A stretch of DNA of 64,000 bases from Daphnia carinata (Eukaryota > Arthropoda > Branchiopoda > Diplostraca > Daphniidae), in NCBI RefSeq assembly GCF_022539665.2, contig NC_081340.1:3720001-3784000 (forward strand), written 5' to 3'. Below, piece by piece: positions 46,801-60,305 of this stretch. A model generated the notes under the pieces. The model was not told the origin of the DNA and did not search any database. It saw only the letters and a list, made by a program, of their open reading frames with translations. The position numbers and the translations under genes are program-made. Each line of letters starts with the position of its first letter. Position 1 is the stretch's first letter.

Positions 46801-49800
46801 TTTAGCGTCTGACCCTATGTGTGGAACTTAAACGAAACGTGCACACCCACACAGCACCGACCTGGGAGCTTTATATAATACGATAGAGAGAGTGAGGGGG
46901 GGGGAAACGAGGGTTGAGAAAGGGCGGTGACGACGACGCGTCGTGAGGGGAGGGGGGTTATATTCAACCGTCGTAGTCTCTCTTTTTTTTTTTTTTTTCA
47001 TGTCCCCCCTCAGTTGTGGCTTAATGAAAAATAATGTGCAAACACATATATATACACCGAACTTAGCAGCCAAGGACTCCCCTAGCACAAGACTTCCCCT
47101 TTTTGTTGTATTTTTTTTTTCTTTCCCCTCTTAGTTTTTCTTTTCGTTTTCCTTCCGCTTTCCGTGCGGTACGGCTCCTATTGTTTGCTTCGGCAAAGCG
47201 ACGGCACACGACGCCTATGGTTTTGAACGTTCATGTGCCCTTCTATTATTGTGGCATCTTCATCTAGATTTTATTTACGAATCCACACACGCTACACACG
47301 CGGCCAATATATAAATAAAAAGAAGGGGGACGGGAAACAAAACAAGAACTGGAAAAAGGAAAACTTCTAATCAAAGAGAACCGTTTCTCTTTTATTCGCC
47401 ACGAGTTTTTTAGTTTGTTCCTTTCCTGTGCGTCTTTTTTTTTTTTTTTACTCGTTTTCTTTTTTGTTACATGAAGACTAATCAGCAAGACGATTGTGTC
47501 GCTCTGATTTCGTGACATAATTACATTTTTTCATTCGCCACATTCTTTTTTTCTAATTTAGAAACCATAACAATCCTCACACAGATTGCCTTCAAAAAAT
47601 GGTGAGTATAGTTCCACACGCCAGACGTGAACATTGCGAGACATTGAACGCTATTAATCATCCACGTTAAAGCTCCCCGCTTTCCCCGTTTTAAATTGTA
47701 AATTTATTTGTCTTTTGTCGTCTTGTTTTTATACACGCGCTATTATCGCAATGATCGAATTTTCCATAGCAGCCAGCCACAATGGCTCGCTATAGATATA
47801 AAAAGTTTAGCCTTTGCTTTCATAAATACGACGTGTTAGTCCGTCACCACCTACACACACGTGATAGGCTCTTAAAATGTCCTACACTTGTGCACTAACA
47901 AAAAGAATTGCTTAATATTTCTAACCCCCCCCCCCCCCTTCTATACTCCCCAATGTTATCGCTAGATTACACACAGCTATATACTCGCTTGGAGGAACGC
48001 TACGGAGTAGTAGGCCTACATTCACACGTATACCTTTCCTCTTTCAAAAAAAAAAGAATTTCATCTGTTTTACCGTTCGTCCATTCACTATTTTATGATG
48101 GTTCTTACATCCTTTTTTTTCCTCCTTATTTCTTTATTCCGCGTTGCGGTGATTCAGCGCATACAACGACCAATCGATTCGGTGCAGTTCCCTGGTTGTT
48201 TTTTTATCCGCACAGCGATCTGTCGTATTGTCGATAGCAAAAAAATACAACAACAATAGACAAACGGAGAAGGACGTTTTTCATCTCACCTTTATTTTTT
48301 GGCCAACTTTTTCTTAATAATCCAACCTGTTCTCTTCGAGCCTTTCTCGCACCTCCTAGGTAACGCGACAATCAAAACATCCGTTTTATGTGACACGTTT
48401 TCTTTGAGTTTTGTTTGTCTCTCCTTATTAGAAGTGAACGTGAGTTACTTTTGTTTTTGTCCCATCTATGAATCCCGTCCACCAGTTGGGATTTCTTATT
48501 GATGGGCTCGAAATACAAAAAGTTTTTTTAAAGAAATTTTTTTATTGGTGTGTGCGTTTTGCAGCAACCCACGCTCTTAGGAAACTTCGACTTTTCGGTA
48601 TACAATCGAAACAACGTTCGATTCGGTTGCTTAGTGGCACTACGTCGTGCAGATGAAACGGTGAAAAAAAAAATTGTGTGGGTACATTCGATGGCTGCGT
48701 CGATTTCTAGACGAAACGAGAAAGAAGAACATTCTGAAAAGGATCGGTTTGGGTGAGCAAAGAAAACAATACGTCAACACTTATTTCCCCCATTTTTATT
48801 CGTATTTATTATCGAATAGGGAACGAAAAAAAAAACGCTTTAAACGAGCGTAAAAGAAAAAGAGAATGGCCACATCAGAATGGCCGTGCCGTCAGCGAGT
48901 TAGCTGGCACGGCAAGAAAATATTTACTGGAAAGTAAGTGAGACAGAGACACACACACAAAGAGATATTTTCGTACACACAAGTCGTTCCGTGTAGAGTA
49001 AAAATAAAAGGATATTATTAAAAAAAAAAGGAAAAGAAAAAGAAGAACAGGACAGAAGGTTCGACTTGCAAAATGAAGACAAACGACGATAAGATCCGGC
49101 GGCTTTGATCAATCCCTCCCCACCCAGCCGCAAAAGCTCAGCAACCTGGTTCTTCGTTGAAAGGCTAAACAAGCGACAGTCTATATGTATACGTAGCACG
49201 CTATATAACATCCGGCCCGAAAAACAAAATAAAAATAAACAAAGGACACAGCTGCGAAAAACTTTTCTATCTTCTACGCCAAATTTTGCTGATGTTCAAA
49301 ATATATCAATCAGCCATCATCCAGAAATGTCTCTAGTTGTTATGTCCCACCAACATGTGCGCTTTTAGATGGCGTCACATCAACAATGAAATGTGCGCAA
49401 AAAAAAAAAAGTCTTTAGGTAAAACGTCAATATTTAAATGAATGATGCGTGTTATTTTCGAGTATGTATGTACAACAGAACCAAGAAAACGACACGGCGG
49501 CCGTTATCAAGGGCAGACGCTGGGCTGTAGACGATGATGATAAAGCACGATGGAAGATTTCTTTATTATATAAGAATATAAAGAGCTCTAAGCAGCAAAG
49601 GCTTGACAATAGCTTTGTCTTTGTCGCGTATTTCTATTGGGCCTTCTTAGTGCAGGGTCATCTTAAAAATACGCGATCGAATTCAAGCCTGTCCCTGCTG
49701 CAGTTCTGACATTTCTTAGAGAGATTTAAAAAGCATTAATAAACCCTGGGAATTGTTTTCAAATACAAACGATTCGATTTTTTCTTCTTCTTTTATGTGA

Positions 49801-50652
49801 CTCTTGCAACCCAAGTTCCAGGTCAAAAGGGAACTGAAGAAAAATACCTTTCGCTAATCAGCTGTCGATCGGGCTTTGGAAGTCTTGATGATGTGAAGTC
49901 GGATTTCCGATCCCAATAAAGAGAGAGATACATACTTCTTTTAACCATCCCTTATATATCTATTTTCTCTTGTCGGCTTTCACAGAGTTGTCGGCTTCAT
50001 TGCGCCGTAGTAGACTATAAAAAAAGAAAACTCTCGAACGAACCTATTGAAACTGATCAGATGGTTCTAATTAGCGCGCGTTTCCACTTCAATTTGGGAT
50101 TGAGGGAGGAGCTGATTCAAGAAATGAATGATCGTAGTCGATGTGCGCGCGCGCATTTAAAAAAAAAAAAAAAGAAAATCAAGAAGGGGCGAAACAAATA
50201 CGTCGGATCTCGATGGAGAGTTACGTTTGTGCGTGCGTGTATTTTGTGTGCCATACGGCTATAGGATCGGGAGAGCTGTGGGTGGTATAATATTGGATGA
50301 AAGTGATAGTGGGGAGGTTGGAAAAGCAGAACGTCAACGGCTGCGAACGTGTCAGTTGACTCGCCACGATGCTCAACTAAAGATCGACCACAAAAGAGAG
50401 CTGGGCCTTTTGAATTTTTCAAGCCAAAAGTTTTTGTTTACATAGAGGAATTCGACTTTGAAATTCACGTTGACCGTAAGTGCGTCATGAACGTTAATTT
50501 GGCCAACGGAAGAGCCGTCGTCGTGTTCCAGTTGGCAAATATCTGTTGCGCAGCGGCGGTTGAATCGCTGGAACTATTTTGAATCGAACCTTTCGGTCGT
50601 TTATAACTCGAATTCATCTTTAATCTAAAGAGTGAAGAAAAAATACATTAGC
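40890..50652. other. 9.8 kb non-coding interval upstream of the Ig-domain gene
   Basis: I see no exon set with matching phases, RNA gene or transposon body. Short frames such as 45,874-46,188 (plus) and 48,924-49,211 (minus) are low-complexity. The interval has C or G runs of 12-14 bases (45,168-45,179; 47,925-47,938), a (TA)n stretch near 46,043 and a CA-rich stretch near 48,950. It most likely holds the promoter, leader exons and enhancers of the gene starting at 50,653. Confidence 0.45.
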
Positions 50653-53600
50653 ATGGCATTGCTCCTCTCTGTGCATCAATTGATTCTGTTCTTCTTCTTC
50701 TCCATTCCCATCGCCGTGTCGGATGCGTCTACAGGTGAGTGTCTTGCGTCCATTTTGCGCACACGAGTTTAAATAAAAAATGAATCATTAAAATTAAGTG
50801 CAAGACTTCCGTTATCCATCGTATATTCGTCGAGTTTTAGCTGCGCGCAATTAACGTGGCATGAAAAGGTGACGAAAAGTGGTGGACGAACCACCCAAGA
50901 ATGTGGGGAGAAGTGGGGAGTTTTTGAAGTTTGTCTCCTCCATATTTTGGCGCTTCCTTGTTATGACCGGTTGAGCAGCCGAGATCGCGTGTGTGTGTAT
51001 ATACATCTAAGCTACTTAGACGATCACGAATGGGGACGAGGTACGTGCGGGAGCGAAGAAAACGGGGAAGAAAGAGCACACAAGTAAGAGATTAAGAGCG
51101 CACGCATTAACTCGTCGGCTGTCAATTATGGAAGAGACCATGATCGTTTGCCGGTTTGTTCATCCGTCGTGAGTCTTGAGTGGTTCCGATATTTTATTCA
51201 GTACGCGAAATTAGGTAACAAAAGGAATGAAAAGATGCCGCCTCTACATCGGGGGAGGCAGGAACAGATGGACATTTTTATGCGCCAGTCGAGTAGATTA
51301 TTGAATGTTGAATTCTAGCTCGCGGTATTAAGGCATTAACTCTAATTTTATACCGGCATTTTTTTCTTTTCCTTGTTCCTATCTCAGTGTGTCTTGGATG
51401 GTCATTATCCTTTACCGTATTTAACATCCTGCTCCTGTCAGAGTACCATGCGACTACCTGGTGAAATTAAAGTACGTCCAGGTTTAAATAAAAACTATTT
51501 TCTAATTTATTTCCATTTTAATAATAGAATCACAATTAAATTCATTATAACAGAGAAGTGAAAGCATTGTGTTCTACAGTATTTTATTAGTATATTTATC
51601 AAACTTACACGTAGTCACATGAAACTCTTTAGAAAATTCTGTGCGTTCACCTACACGTGTGTCTGCTCATACAAGGAGGAAGACAGAAGAGCCCGATCGG
51701 AATATATAAGATGAAAGACGAAGGCTTCTCTTTGAACCATTTCTTTTTCCTATACGCATATTGAGATCCATTGCGATGTCACTATATCACGCCCCCCCCC
51801 CCCCAGGCGCTATATCGGACGTTGTTTGCATTTGTAAGGTCTGGTCAGCACTTCTATCAGAGGGCACTAAGCGAACAGGGGGCAACCACTTGGACAGTGG
51901 GGGAGCATCACGACTTGGCATTGGAAAGCCGAGAACCGAAAATGAAATTCACGTTGTATGGGGGTGGAGTTGATTTTCTTTGGATTCCTACGAACCACTC
52001 CCATTGCCGTAGTGTGCCTAATGCTTCGTTAGCCTAGAGATGAATAGGTTACGTAATCCCACCTCGATTTTATCCCGCGTTCAAAAGAAAAATCGAGTCT
52101 AAATTTTAGGGCGTAGTGAACGACACACGCAAAAAGTTCTCGGTCACGTTATGCTTTTCACTTTTTATCTGCTGACGTGCCTGAACATGTCCGTCCTGTC
52201 CCCGCCATCGGGAAACATATGTAGACGCCTTAAATATTTGTAAAAAAACATCACAGGGATTGCGTGTCGATGAGAGTGCGGTGAAAAGCCCCCAACGTTT
52301 CCCTGTCATTAGATTGTTTTACTTCGTTAATGCAATTTCAAATGACATCAGACAAACATGACCGTATAGGCCCTCTCTCCTCCCCATCGGGGACAATTGT
52401 TCTGAGGCCTCAAAGAAAGGCTTTGACAACAAGAAAAAGATTGAGTAGTGCGATAGCGTCACCACAGGAGCACTTTTCTCTTTGATGTGTTTGTAACATT
52501 CAGCGCATATAGATGATTGGTTGAAGAACTATCGCGTTCTACTACCACGGTAGAACGGTGAAATTCTGATTGACAGGAGCCCAACGAGATTCACGTCACC
52601 TTGGCAACACCCTTCGAAATCAGTTCAGGCCATATGATTAAAGATGAAAAATAAAAAACATATACAAGAGGCCTTAGAACTTTATGTGCTATTGTGGTTG
52701 GGCTACTGACCTTTTAACAGCTAACTGAATAACGGCTGAATTTTTTTTTGTTCGGCTTAATCATCGAAGAAAACTGCTCTATAGTCAACAATGTGTTTCC
52801 GCTTCAGTGGTAAATAGCCGTTTAATTTTTGGTTTTCGGTGTTTTGGACGTAAGCTGAATTTAGACAAACGCAGAATGTGATATAAGGTTTCAGTTCGGT
52901 GTCTAACTCGATTAAGCCAACTGCCTCTGCTATTGAAAGCCCCCCAAAAAAAAAATATATGCTACTACTAAGTGCGGGGCATCAACGATATTATAGACAC
53001 AATGAAAACGACGTCGATTTTGAATATGAAGCGCGATGGGAAGCCCTTGTTGTGTCAACTGTTTTCCTACTTGTTATCAACCAATTAAGGATAGAACGCA
53101 TAGTCGTCAAATGCGGCCCGCTTTATAAATACCCAATCCGTGATGTTTCATCCGATGAGAACAAAACTCTTGAGAAGTAGGGGGGGGGGGGGTCATGAAA
53201 CACGCAAGCGGAAAAGCAGAACAAAAGACTTACACAAAGTAGCTTGTGTCTCAGCGATAAACACGGGCCTATAGCGGCAAGAGCAAAAACATATAGTCGT
53301 GTCCTGAACGCAAGTAAAACACGCGGAAAGTCATCGTATATAGAGATGACACAATAAGATCTCTGGTTTGTATAGTGCGCCATCATAAGTGCACCGCGTA
53401 ACAAGCAATGCAGGTTTGCCTTCGAAAAAAATAATAACAGACATCAGCTAGACGTGACACAAAAGAATCTGCGCCTTCTCTTTGATGCTAAAGAGTCCGA
53501 TAGACAAAAGCTTTTTTTTTCAAATCGCAACACATTGGCTTTTTATATTCTTTGATTCGAGTGTTTATCCGGTCATTTTTTTTTTAGGTTGCAGATCGAT

Positions 53601-56600
53601 TGAATGGGATTGGATAATTTAAGTCCTGCTGTATAGAACGAGTGAAGAGAGGGGGAAGTCTATTATTCTCGTCTCGTTCAACAAAAAGATAATTAAAGCC
53701 ACTTTGATGTGTTCAAGTGATGAAGTTCAAAAACAAAAGCCGGGATGTCGGAGTTGGCGTTACACGGTTGTAGGAAGCCCATCGCATATGAACATTTTCC
53801 GTTTGTTTACTTCCGTCTATTTCATTACGACAAGCCAATATAAATTTTTTATGCGTTTTCTTTTCCCGTTTAGTATTTTGGTTGGGTTTCTTAAGTTAGC
53901 TTCATCGCTTATTTAATGTGACAAACTGTTACAACGTTGTGTGGTTATGAATCTTATAGATATCCAGGTAACTATGGCCATTGTTTTTTCATTATTATAA
54001 AAAATGTATAAAAAAAAACAGATACAGAAGAGATTCCAAGAAGAATAAAGAAAACTCTTGTACAAAAAATACGGAGATCAAACTAAAAGCGGAAGGCCCT
54101 CAACTCGGAAGAATATAAAAGGAGTTGGGCTATACCTGCCATCCGCGCAGAACGTGCGATAGACAATCAAAAGTCTGATACAGTTTCCACGCTCTGTCTC
54201 GTCATCGTGCATTATAAATCAAACCATTAGCAGCATAGCGAAGCAAACATGTAAGCTGAGAGCGAAAAAACGGTTAGGACTCGTGCCAATATAGAGCCCC
54301 ACCTCCCACTCTGGTCCAGTAATCGTGTCATCAAAGAAACATTCGGGTCAAACCACCTCGATGCGGACGCGGCTATTGCCCATTCCCGTTGTTCCAGCCC
54401 ACTACAAGCACCTAGTGTTTTTCCCTTTTTTTTCGTCCGTTTCGATAATATCTTATCCTTCGATCTCGTCGGAGACATTTGCGTGACAGTGCATGACGTC
54501 GAACACGCATCGCGAGGGATGCAGGTGAGACTATAGTGTGGAAATAAAACATCTAACCTGAAAACAAAAAAAGGGAAATAAAACAAGGAAAACAAGGACA
54601 AATAAAAGAACACACCCGAAAGAAAAAAATCAAAATGAATACACAGTGAATTGAGCACCGGCTAGAGACTACGAAAAAAAGAAGCAATAGCTCTCTTTTT
54701 TTTTTTCTTTCTTCCTTATAAAAACAGCTATATAACCCTCTCACCGTGTAAAGATAGGCAACCTATAAATCTTGATGCGCATTGATGAGTCGGAAATAGG
54801 TTTTCGTTCACCCGCAGTAGTTTTGTTTTTCTTATAACATTGCAACCCACCTTACATCCCCTGCTTCGTTCTTATTCTTCTTCCCTCGTGTTATTCCAAT
54901 GTCTCCCCCTTTTTTTTTCTTTTACTTACTTTTTTATACGACCGACAGTGCGAGGATATTGCCCGACTGGCCGACTATCCCGCGTGAGCTCGTCGGGGCT
55001 GTAAAAATAAAGAGGCTAAGGGTCGCAAGTCGTCGTTGACAGCCGAACCCACGTAACAAATCCCTCAGACCACCATACCCCCCCCCCCCCCTCAAGGCTC
55101 GTGACACAGACCCCCTTCAGAAAAAAAGAAGGAACTTGACGTAGATGAGAAGGGACATCGGCAGGGTCTGCTATAAAAAGTCCTTTTTTTCTTATTCCTT
55201 GGCCGAAGAAAAAAAAAAAGAAATTTTCAACCTGAATCGGATAGCAGAGAGAATTCAATCGGGAGCGGTACGGAGGTACATAACTTGATTTCATTAACGT
55301 CGTGTCTTATCACGCTAGAGGTCGGCCGACCTTTCGGTCGAAATAATTAGAATCAGAATGTATGTTTAGTAGTTTCAAAAGCGATTAAGCCTACAACAAG
55401 TCCACCGTAGGGTTGTCCTCGTCAGCGCTTGCATGCCGCGTGCAAACTAGAAGCCCGTATAATACACACGACTTTGCACATAAGTCGCCAGCGCAGGCCG
55501 CCTTAATTGACAGCATCCGAGGCCGAAGTCCGGCGAAAAGCTTTTGTTACACATCCAATCAAGCGGCTATCCTTATATATACTTTTAGCTATGTAAACAC
55601 GCACCAGGACCGCGCTATGTCTGTAAGCAAAAAAAGAGATAGACCTTAAGGGTTTGTTATGCCATCTGCTGTTTCGTGTTTGGGTGGCATAGCAGCGCGG
55701 ACTAATGATATTATGGCCGCACGCGAACCGGCAAAGAAGAAATGTGCGGAAAATCTCCTGGCGATCAGTGACGACACTGCAAGATCGACCCCCGATGTGT
55801 TCCCCTTCCATACGTACGTTTGCTAAATTAGCCGCAGACCTGTCAACCTCTCTCTCCCTTTCATCCGGTATGTAGGAGCCTAATGCGATGTGCTCTCTCC
55901 TTGTTTTGCAAAGGGGAAAATAAAAAGGATTAGGAAGCGGCGCAAACATGTTTATGCACATGCTCACTTTGCTTTCAGGATGGCCTATAGATTATACGTG
56001 CTTGTTAAGTAAAGAACTGCATAGAGAAAAAGCGCTAATGGTCTAGAATATAGAGAAAGAACGAACATTTTAATCCCTCTCTAGATGCTGTATTTTTTTT
56101 TGTTGTGTTCTTTATGCATATGGCTCTCCATACTAGATTACTTAGATTTCTTTTCTTATTTAAAGCCGTATGGAATGTATTGCAAACGTTCTTATTAAAC
56201 AGAGGCGTTCTAAGATGGCCGTCCTTTTCTTTGCGGTTGATGCTGGTTCATATCTGAGACTAGATCACGGCCATTTGGTTGTAATATTGAAGCACACACG
56301 ACAGTTTTACACATTACGGCTCAATTTCGATGAATTTGAACGATTCGTTTGCGCCGCATCCACCTCTTAATATTTGCTGCGCACCTTATGCAAAACTTTC
56401 GGTCGAATCTCGTTAAGAATAATCTACTCACTTTGGTGACAATCGTGTGATGAGACGAATTAGATCGTCTCTGAAAAACATATCGGAAAAGATCCACTAA
56501 CGTCGTTACGTAACTGATAACTCATTCACGTTGGATTGGATTTTCATATTAATAGCATTGGCAGCCCAGCACACAGCACTGCCACGAGTTTCGTTCGCTG

Positions 56601-59600
56601 AACCAGTTTCGAACGTCACGGTGGCTGTTGGACGGGACGCTGCGCTCAGTTGCGTCGTTGATAATTTGGGAAGCCATCGGGTGAGTTACGTGCAATCGTT
56701 CGACGTTAAAAATCATCCACAATCACGTCGTTTTTAAAAGGTGGCATGGGTGCATCTTGACCGACAAATGATCCTGACGATCCATCGCCAAGTTGTGGCT
56801 CGTATTGGTCGCTTTAGCGTTTCGTACGATCATCAGCGCACCTGGCATTTACACATCCGCGGCGTCCAGCCAGAAGACGCCGGCCGTTACATGTGCCAGG
56901 TTAATTCGGAGCCTATGATCAGCCAAGTGGGCCACGTTCACGTTGTCGGTAAGTAACACGGGCCTATGCAATATTAGGTACAGTTCAATTCACGCTGTAA
57001 TTGTTGTTTGGATGTGTCGGAATTGCTTCTATTTTTCTGTTCCGAAACGAATTGCAACGGCAATTATACATGCGTACAGCGACTAATCCAAACATGTTGG
57101 CCACCCCAGCGTCTTTGATTCATTTGTATTAGTGCACACATGGCACAAAGCTTAATCAAAAGCTGGAATTAGATTTGCTATTACGCGCTGATCTTGGCAA
57201 ATTGTTCGTGTGTGTAAACCTTTTCGTGAAGTTGATGAACAATCAAACAGCCATCAGGAATTCATCGAGAACGTCAAACAGCATTTGCGGGATATCCTGT
57301 TTGTTCTTTTTATCCCTTACTTTCTGCACACGCGTAGCACTCTGAGAACAAGGGGGAAAAGCGGATCAACCGGAACAAACTCGTGACTGACATGAGATCT
57401 TATGCGATTTTATAGTTCCGCCATCGGTGATTGATGAGGATAGTTCACCGTCGCAACTGTCAGTCAGAGAGAACGTCCGCATTTCGCTGCTCTGTCGTGG
57501 CCGTGGCGTGCCTTCACCAAGAGTCAATTGGAAACGAGAAGATGGTCGGGCTCTCATCGAAGGCAAAACGGTTAATCATCAAACTGAAACCGGGTCGACT
57601 AAACGTGGAGGTTTGTTTGTTGTTTGTGTAGATCCATCAACAGATGGAATTTGAAAAATGGTTAATTATATTGCAGATTTAGCTGGCCGCTTGATCATCG
57701 CACAGGAAGGCGAAGAGTTGATCTTCCCCAAAATTAGCCGGACCGATTCTGGAGCCTATTTGTGCATCGCCAGCAACGGCGTGCCACCAAGCGTCAGCAA
57801 ACGCATAATCCTCGATGTTGAATGTACGTTATCTCTTTTCCTCTCTATAATTAGTAGTCTATTATTAAAAAAAACCGAAAGAAATCAAAGGATAGCAAAC
57901 AGTGTTATTGAAAACTCTGTTTAGGCTACATGGTAGGCCGCTAGACGTGGAAGTATACGTAAGATTAACTGTATAGCTACGGAATATTTTCTCTTTGATC
58001 ACGCAAAGTCCCTATTCCCGTGCCAGTCGTCACACACACACACACACAGACAAAATACGAAGAACCAATTACAACCAGAGCGGAATCAATGAGTGACGCT
58101 CTCGAGCCTCGCTGGATTTGTTTGACGAGAAGTCCATCTCTGAGTCTCTCTCTGGTCGTCCCCCCACCTCGACTCTCTACATTCGTGACGGGCCTTTGAA
58201 GTTGTCAATCGCTCCAAGATATGCATTTTCCCCTCCTCTTTATAAATATATGTTCTTCGTGTGCTATTAATCACGCTGCTGGTGCACTCCATCCCGGCAA
58301 TCGCGATATATATGTTTATTCGAGAGGGTTATTTTTTTTTTTGCGTTCCAGTTTTGATTTCTTTATATCAAGTTTCTTGTGTCTCTGCTAGTACCAATTA
58401 GTTTGATGATGATAGCTGCATCCGTTTTCGATTGAACCAAACGACTTCGCTCACTCACGACGGCCCGATATTTCCAGAACTATCATATACTGCGTAGCTT
58501 GAACGATACATTTATTACATGCGCCACAAACTGCTAATTTTTAAATGCACAATTTTAAAAACAGTTTGGCTATTATTTATTAACGATTAGTTGAACCGAT
58601 GATGTTCGTACCCCATCAACTACTCGGCTCACCTCTCGGTGGCTCGCTCATACTCGAGTGTCTAACAGAGGCTCACCCGCGACCCATCACCTTTTGGACT
58701 CGCACGGATGCCAATAACGTCAACGGTATCATGCTGCTGCCATCCAAACGGCTCAGGATCGACACTTTACACGTCGGCTACCAGACCCAGATGAAACTGC
58801 ACATTCACCAGGTAGAGCCGCAAGATATCGGTCATTACAAATGCGTCTCTAAGAACTCGCTGGGCGAAGCTGAGGGATCCATTCGAGTTTACGGTATTGC
58901 ACTAGAAAACGAAAATGTCTTGAAAATCAAAATTTTATGTTTCTTTTGTTGTTTCACGTCGTAGAAATGCTGTCAACTCCACCGCCATCCAAACAAATTG
59001 ATGGACGACTGATATCAGTGACGACGTCGACCCTCTCCCCAGGTATATTATGCATATATTGAGCTATGGCAGAACGCCTACAGTTTCTAAAAACTTATGA
59101 AACGGGCAGTCGTGTCGTTTGACTGTCAACTTCCTTATTCGTCATTTGAATATTTGATGATATTCATGTTTTACGCGGTGCTTCGCGGCACGTGATGTGT
59201 TCCATTGCGAATACATCCAAAGGCATGATTCATTATTGAACGAAGACGCAGTGTTTTGTAACATAAATCTGCCTGTGCTCAAAGTCAATCTCCGGCTAAA
59301 GTATAAACCTAAAAACACAGTCAAAAATAGACTAGCAAATTCGCTGGCTCATAGACTTACAGAATAAATAAGCGGGCCAGTATAAAATATGTAATGAACT
59401 TCATGCAGGGGAGGAGGGAAAGTAGGCCGAAAAAAAAGAGCTACAGATGTAGATTTTATTTGCAAAGGCAAAACAAAGTTGCAAAGATCGATCTAAAGGA
59501 ATTTTGTAACATTATTGAATGTTCCAGCTGGAGCGATCCCATCGGCGGTGAACGACGTGGATCGACGATCTGGAAGCAATGGTAGCTCAGATGAATTCAT

Positions 59601-59929
59601 CGAGAGTAACGGGAAAGGAAAAACGACGCATGAAAGTGTTCTAGGTGACCAAACGATTACATACGAGAAGAATGCCGCTAAAAAGCATAACGGTGTCGTC
59701 AATTCCCGATCAAACGGTAAATGCATTAATGCTTTTATTGATTAGCTGTTCTACTAGCAACATAACTAAATATACGCAAATATGTTGGGACTCGAAAGTG
59801 AAAGAAAAATATTCATTTACTTGTTGCGGTTATGTCATTTCAGGTTCTCCAAGTACCTCAACTCAGTGGTTGATGCCGTCGCTGCTTATCTGTATCTTGT
59901 GTTCTTCATTTTCCATTATGTTTAGATGA
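50653..59929 (+). CDS. three-Ig-domain GPI-anchored cell-surface protein (DIP / lachesin group)
   Basis: Nine exons join in phase (50,653-50,734; 56,556-56,680; 56,741-56,948; 57,416-57,610; 57,677-57,823; 58,591-58,893; 58,965-59,042; 59,528-59,716; 59,844-59,929), giving 470 residues. Exon 1 is a signal peptide (MALLLSVHQLILFFFFSIPI, then AVSDAS). Ig1 has Cys60, Trp72 and Cys121 (GRDAALSCVVDNLGSHRVAW; EDAGRYMCQVN). Ig2 has Cys165 and Cys233 (TDSGAYLCIASNGVPPSVSK). Ig3 has Cys276 and Cys337 (EPQDIGHYKCVSKNSLGEAE). NVT at 47-49 is an N-glycosylation site. The last exon is a hydrophobic tail (WLMPSLLICILCSSFSIMFR) suited to GPI attachment. Known: DIPs pair with Dpr proteins on neurons in synaptic partner choice. 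The PPS(V)IDE linker and TWHLHIRGVQPEDAG are typical of that group. The start of exon 2 could be 9 or 21 bases later without frame change. Which DIP or lachesin paralogue this is cannot be told. Confidence 0.88.
50735..56555 (+). other. long first intron of the Ig-domain gene
   Basis: This intron separates the signal-peptide exon from the Ig exons and is 5.8 kb, against 60-770 bases for the others. It begins gtgagt and ends in ttaatag. I see no nested gene. C or G runs occur at 51,792-51,804, 53,180-53,192 and 55,078-55,091. Long first introns often hold enhancers in neural adhesion genes, which is inference here. The exon pairing itself rests on phase and on the signal peptide. Confidence 0.6.
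58031..58048. repeat. CA microsatellite in intron 5 of the Ig-domain gene
   Basis: A short run of (CA)n, about nine units, is read directly. It lies in the 767-base intron between exons 5 and 6 and is likely to be length-polymorphic. Confidence 0.7.
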
Positions 59930-60063
59930 AAACAATTCCCCAGCATTTCCCTTAATGCAATTTGGTTGTTTCGCAAACCTACTGAAACAAAAATCACCCT
60001 GCTTTTAATCTCAAATAATTATTCGATCGTTCTGTATAAATACATTTGGCTTCAATACAAAAA

Positions 60064-60069
60064 AATAAA
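60064..60069 (+). terminator. polyadenylation signal of the Ig-domain gene
   Basis: AATAAA lies 135 bases after the stop at 59,929, in an AT-rich 3' end. The convergent ECHDC1 message probably ends near 60,190, so the two transcripts nearly meet. Confidence 0.55.
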
Positions 60070-60214
60070 ATATTATTAACCCCTAGCCCGCTGAAGTTAT
60101 GTACAAATTAGATGAATTTGTTGTTACTTGCTGATGCTCGACTTGCGATATAAGGCTGGAAAGGTGAAAAGAGTAGTGAAATTCCTGAGCAAACGTTAAA
60201 CGAATTTTTCAGTG

Positions 60215-60220
60215 TTTATT
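60215..60220 (-). terminator. polyadenylation signal of ECHDC1
   Basis: The minus strand reads AATAAA here, 86 bases beyond the ECHDC1 stop codon. It is the first canonical signal after that stop. Confidence 0.55.
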
Positions 60221-60305
60221 TCATAATAATAGCAATTCTACTGTGGGCAAGAGGGCCGCACTGAAAACACATAGAAATGTACATCGCGAGTTAAGTTAGA
60301 CTATA

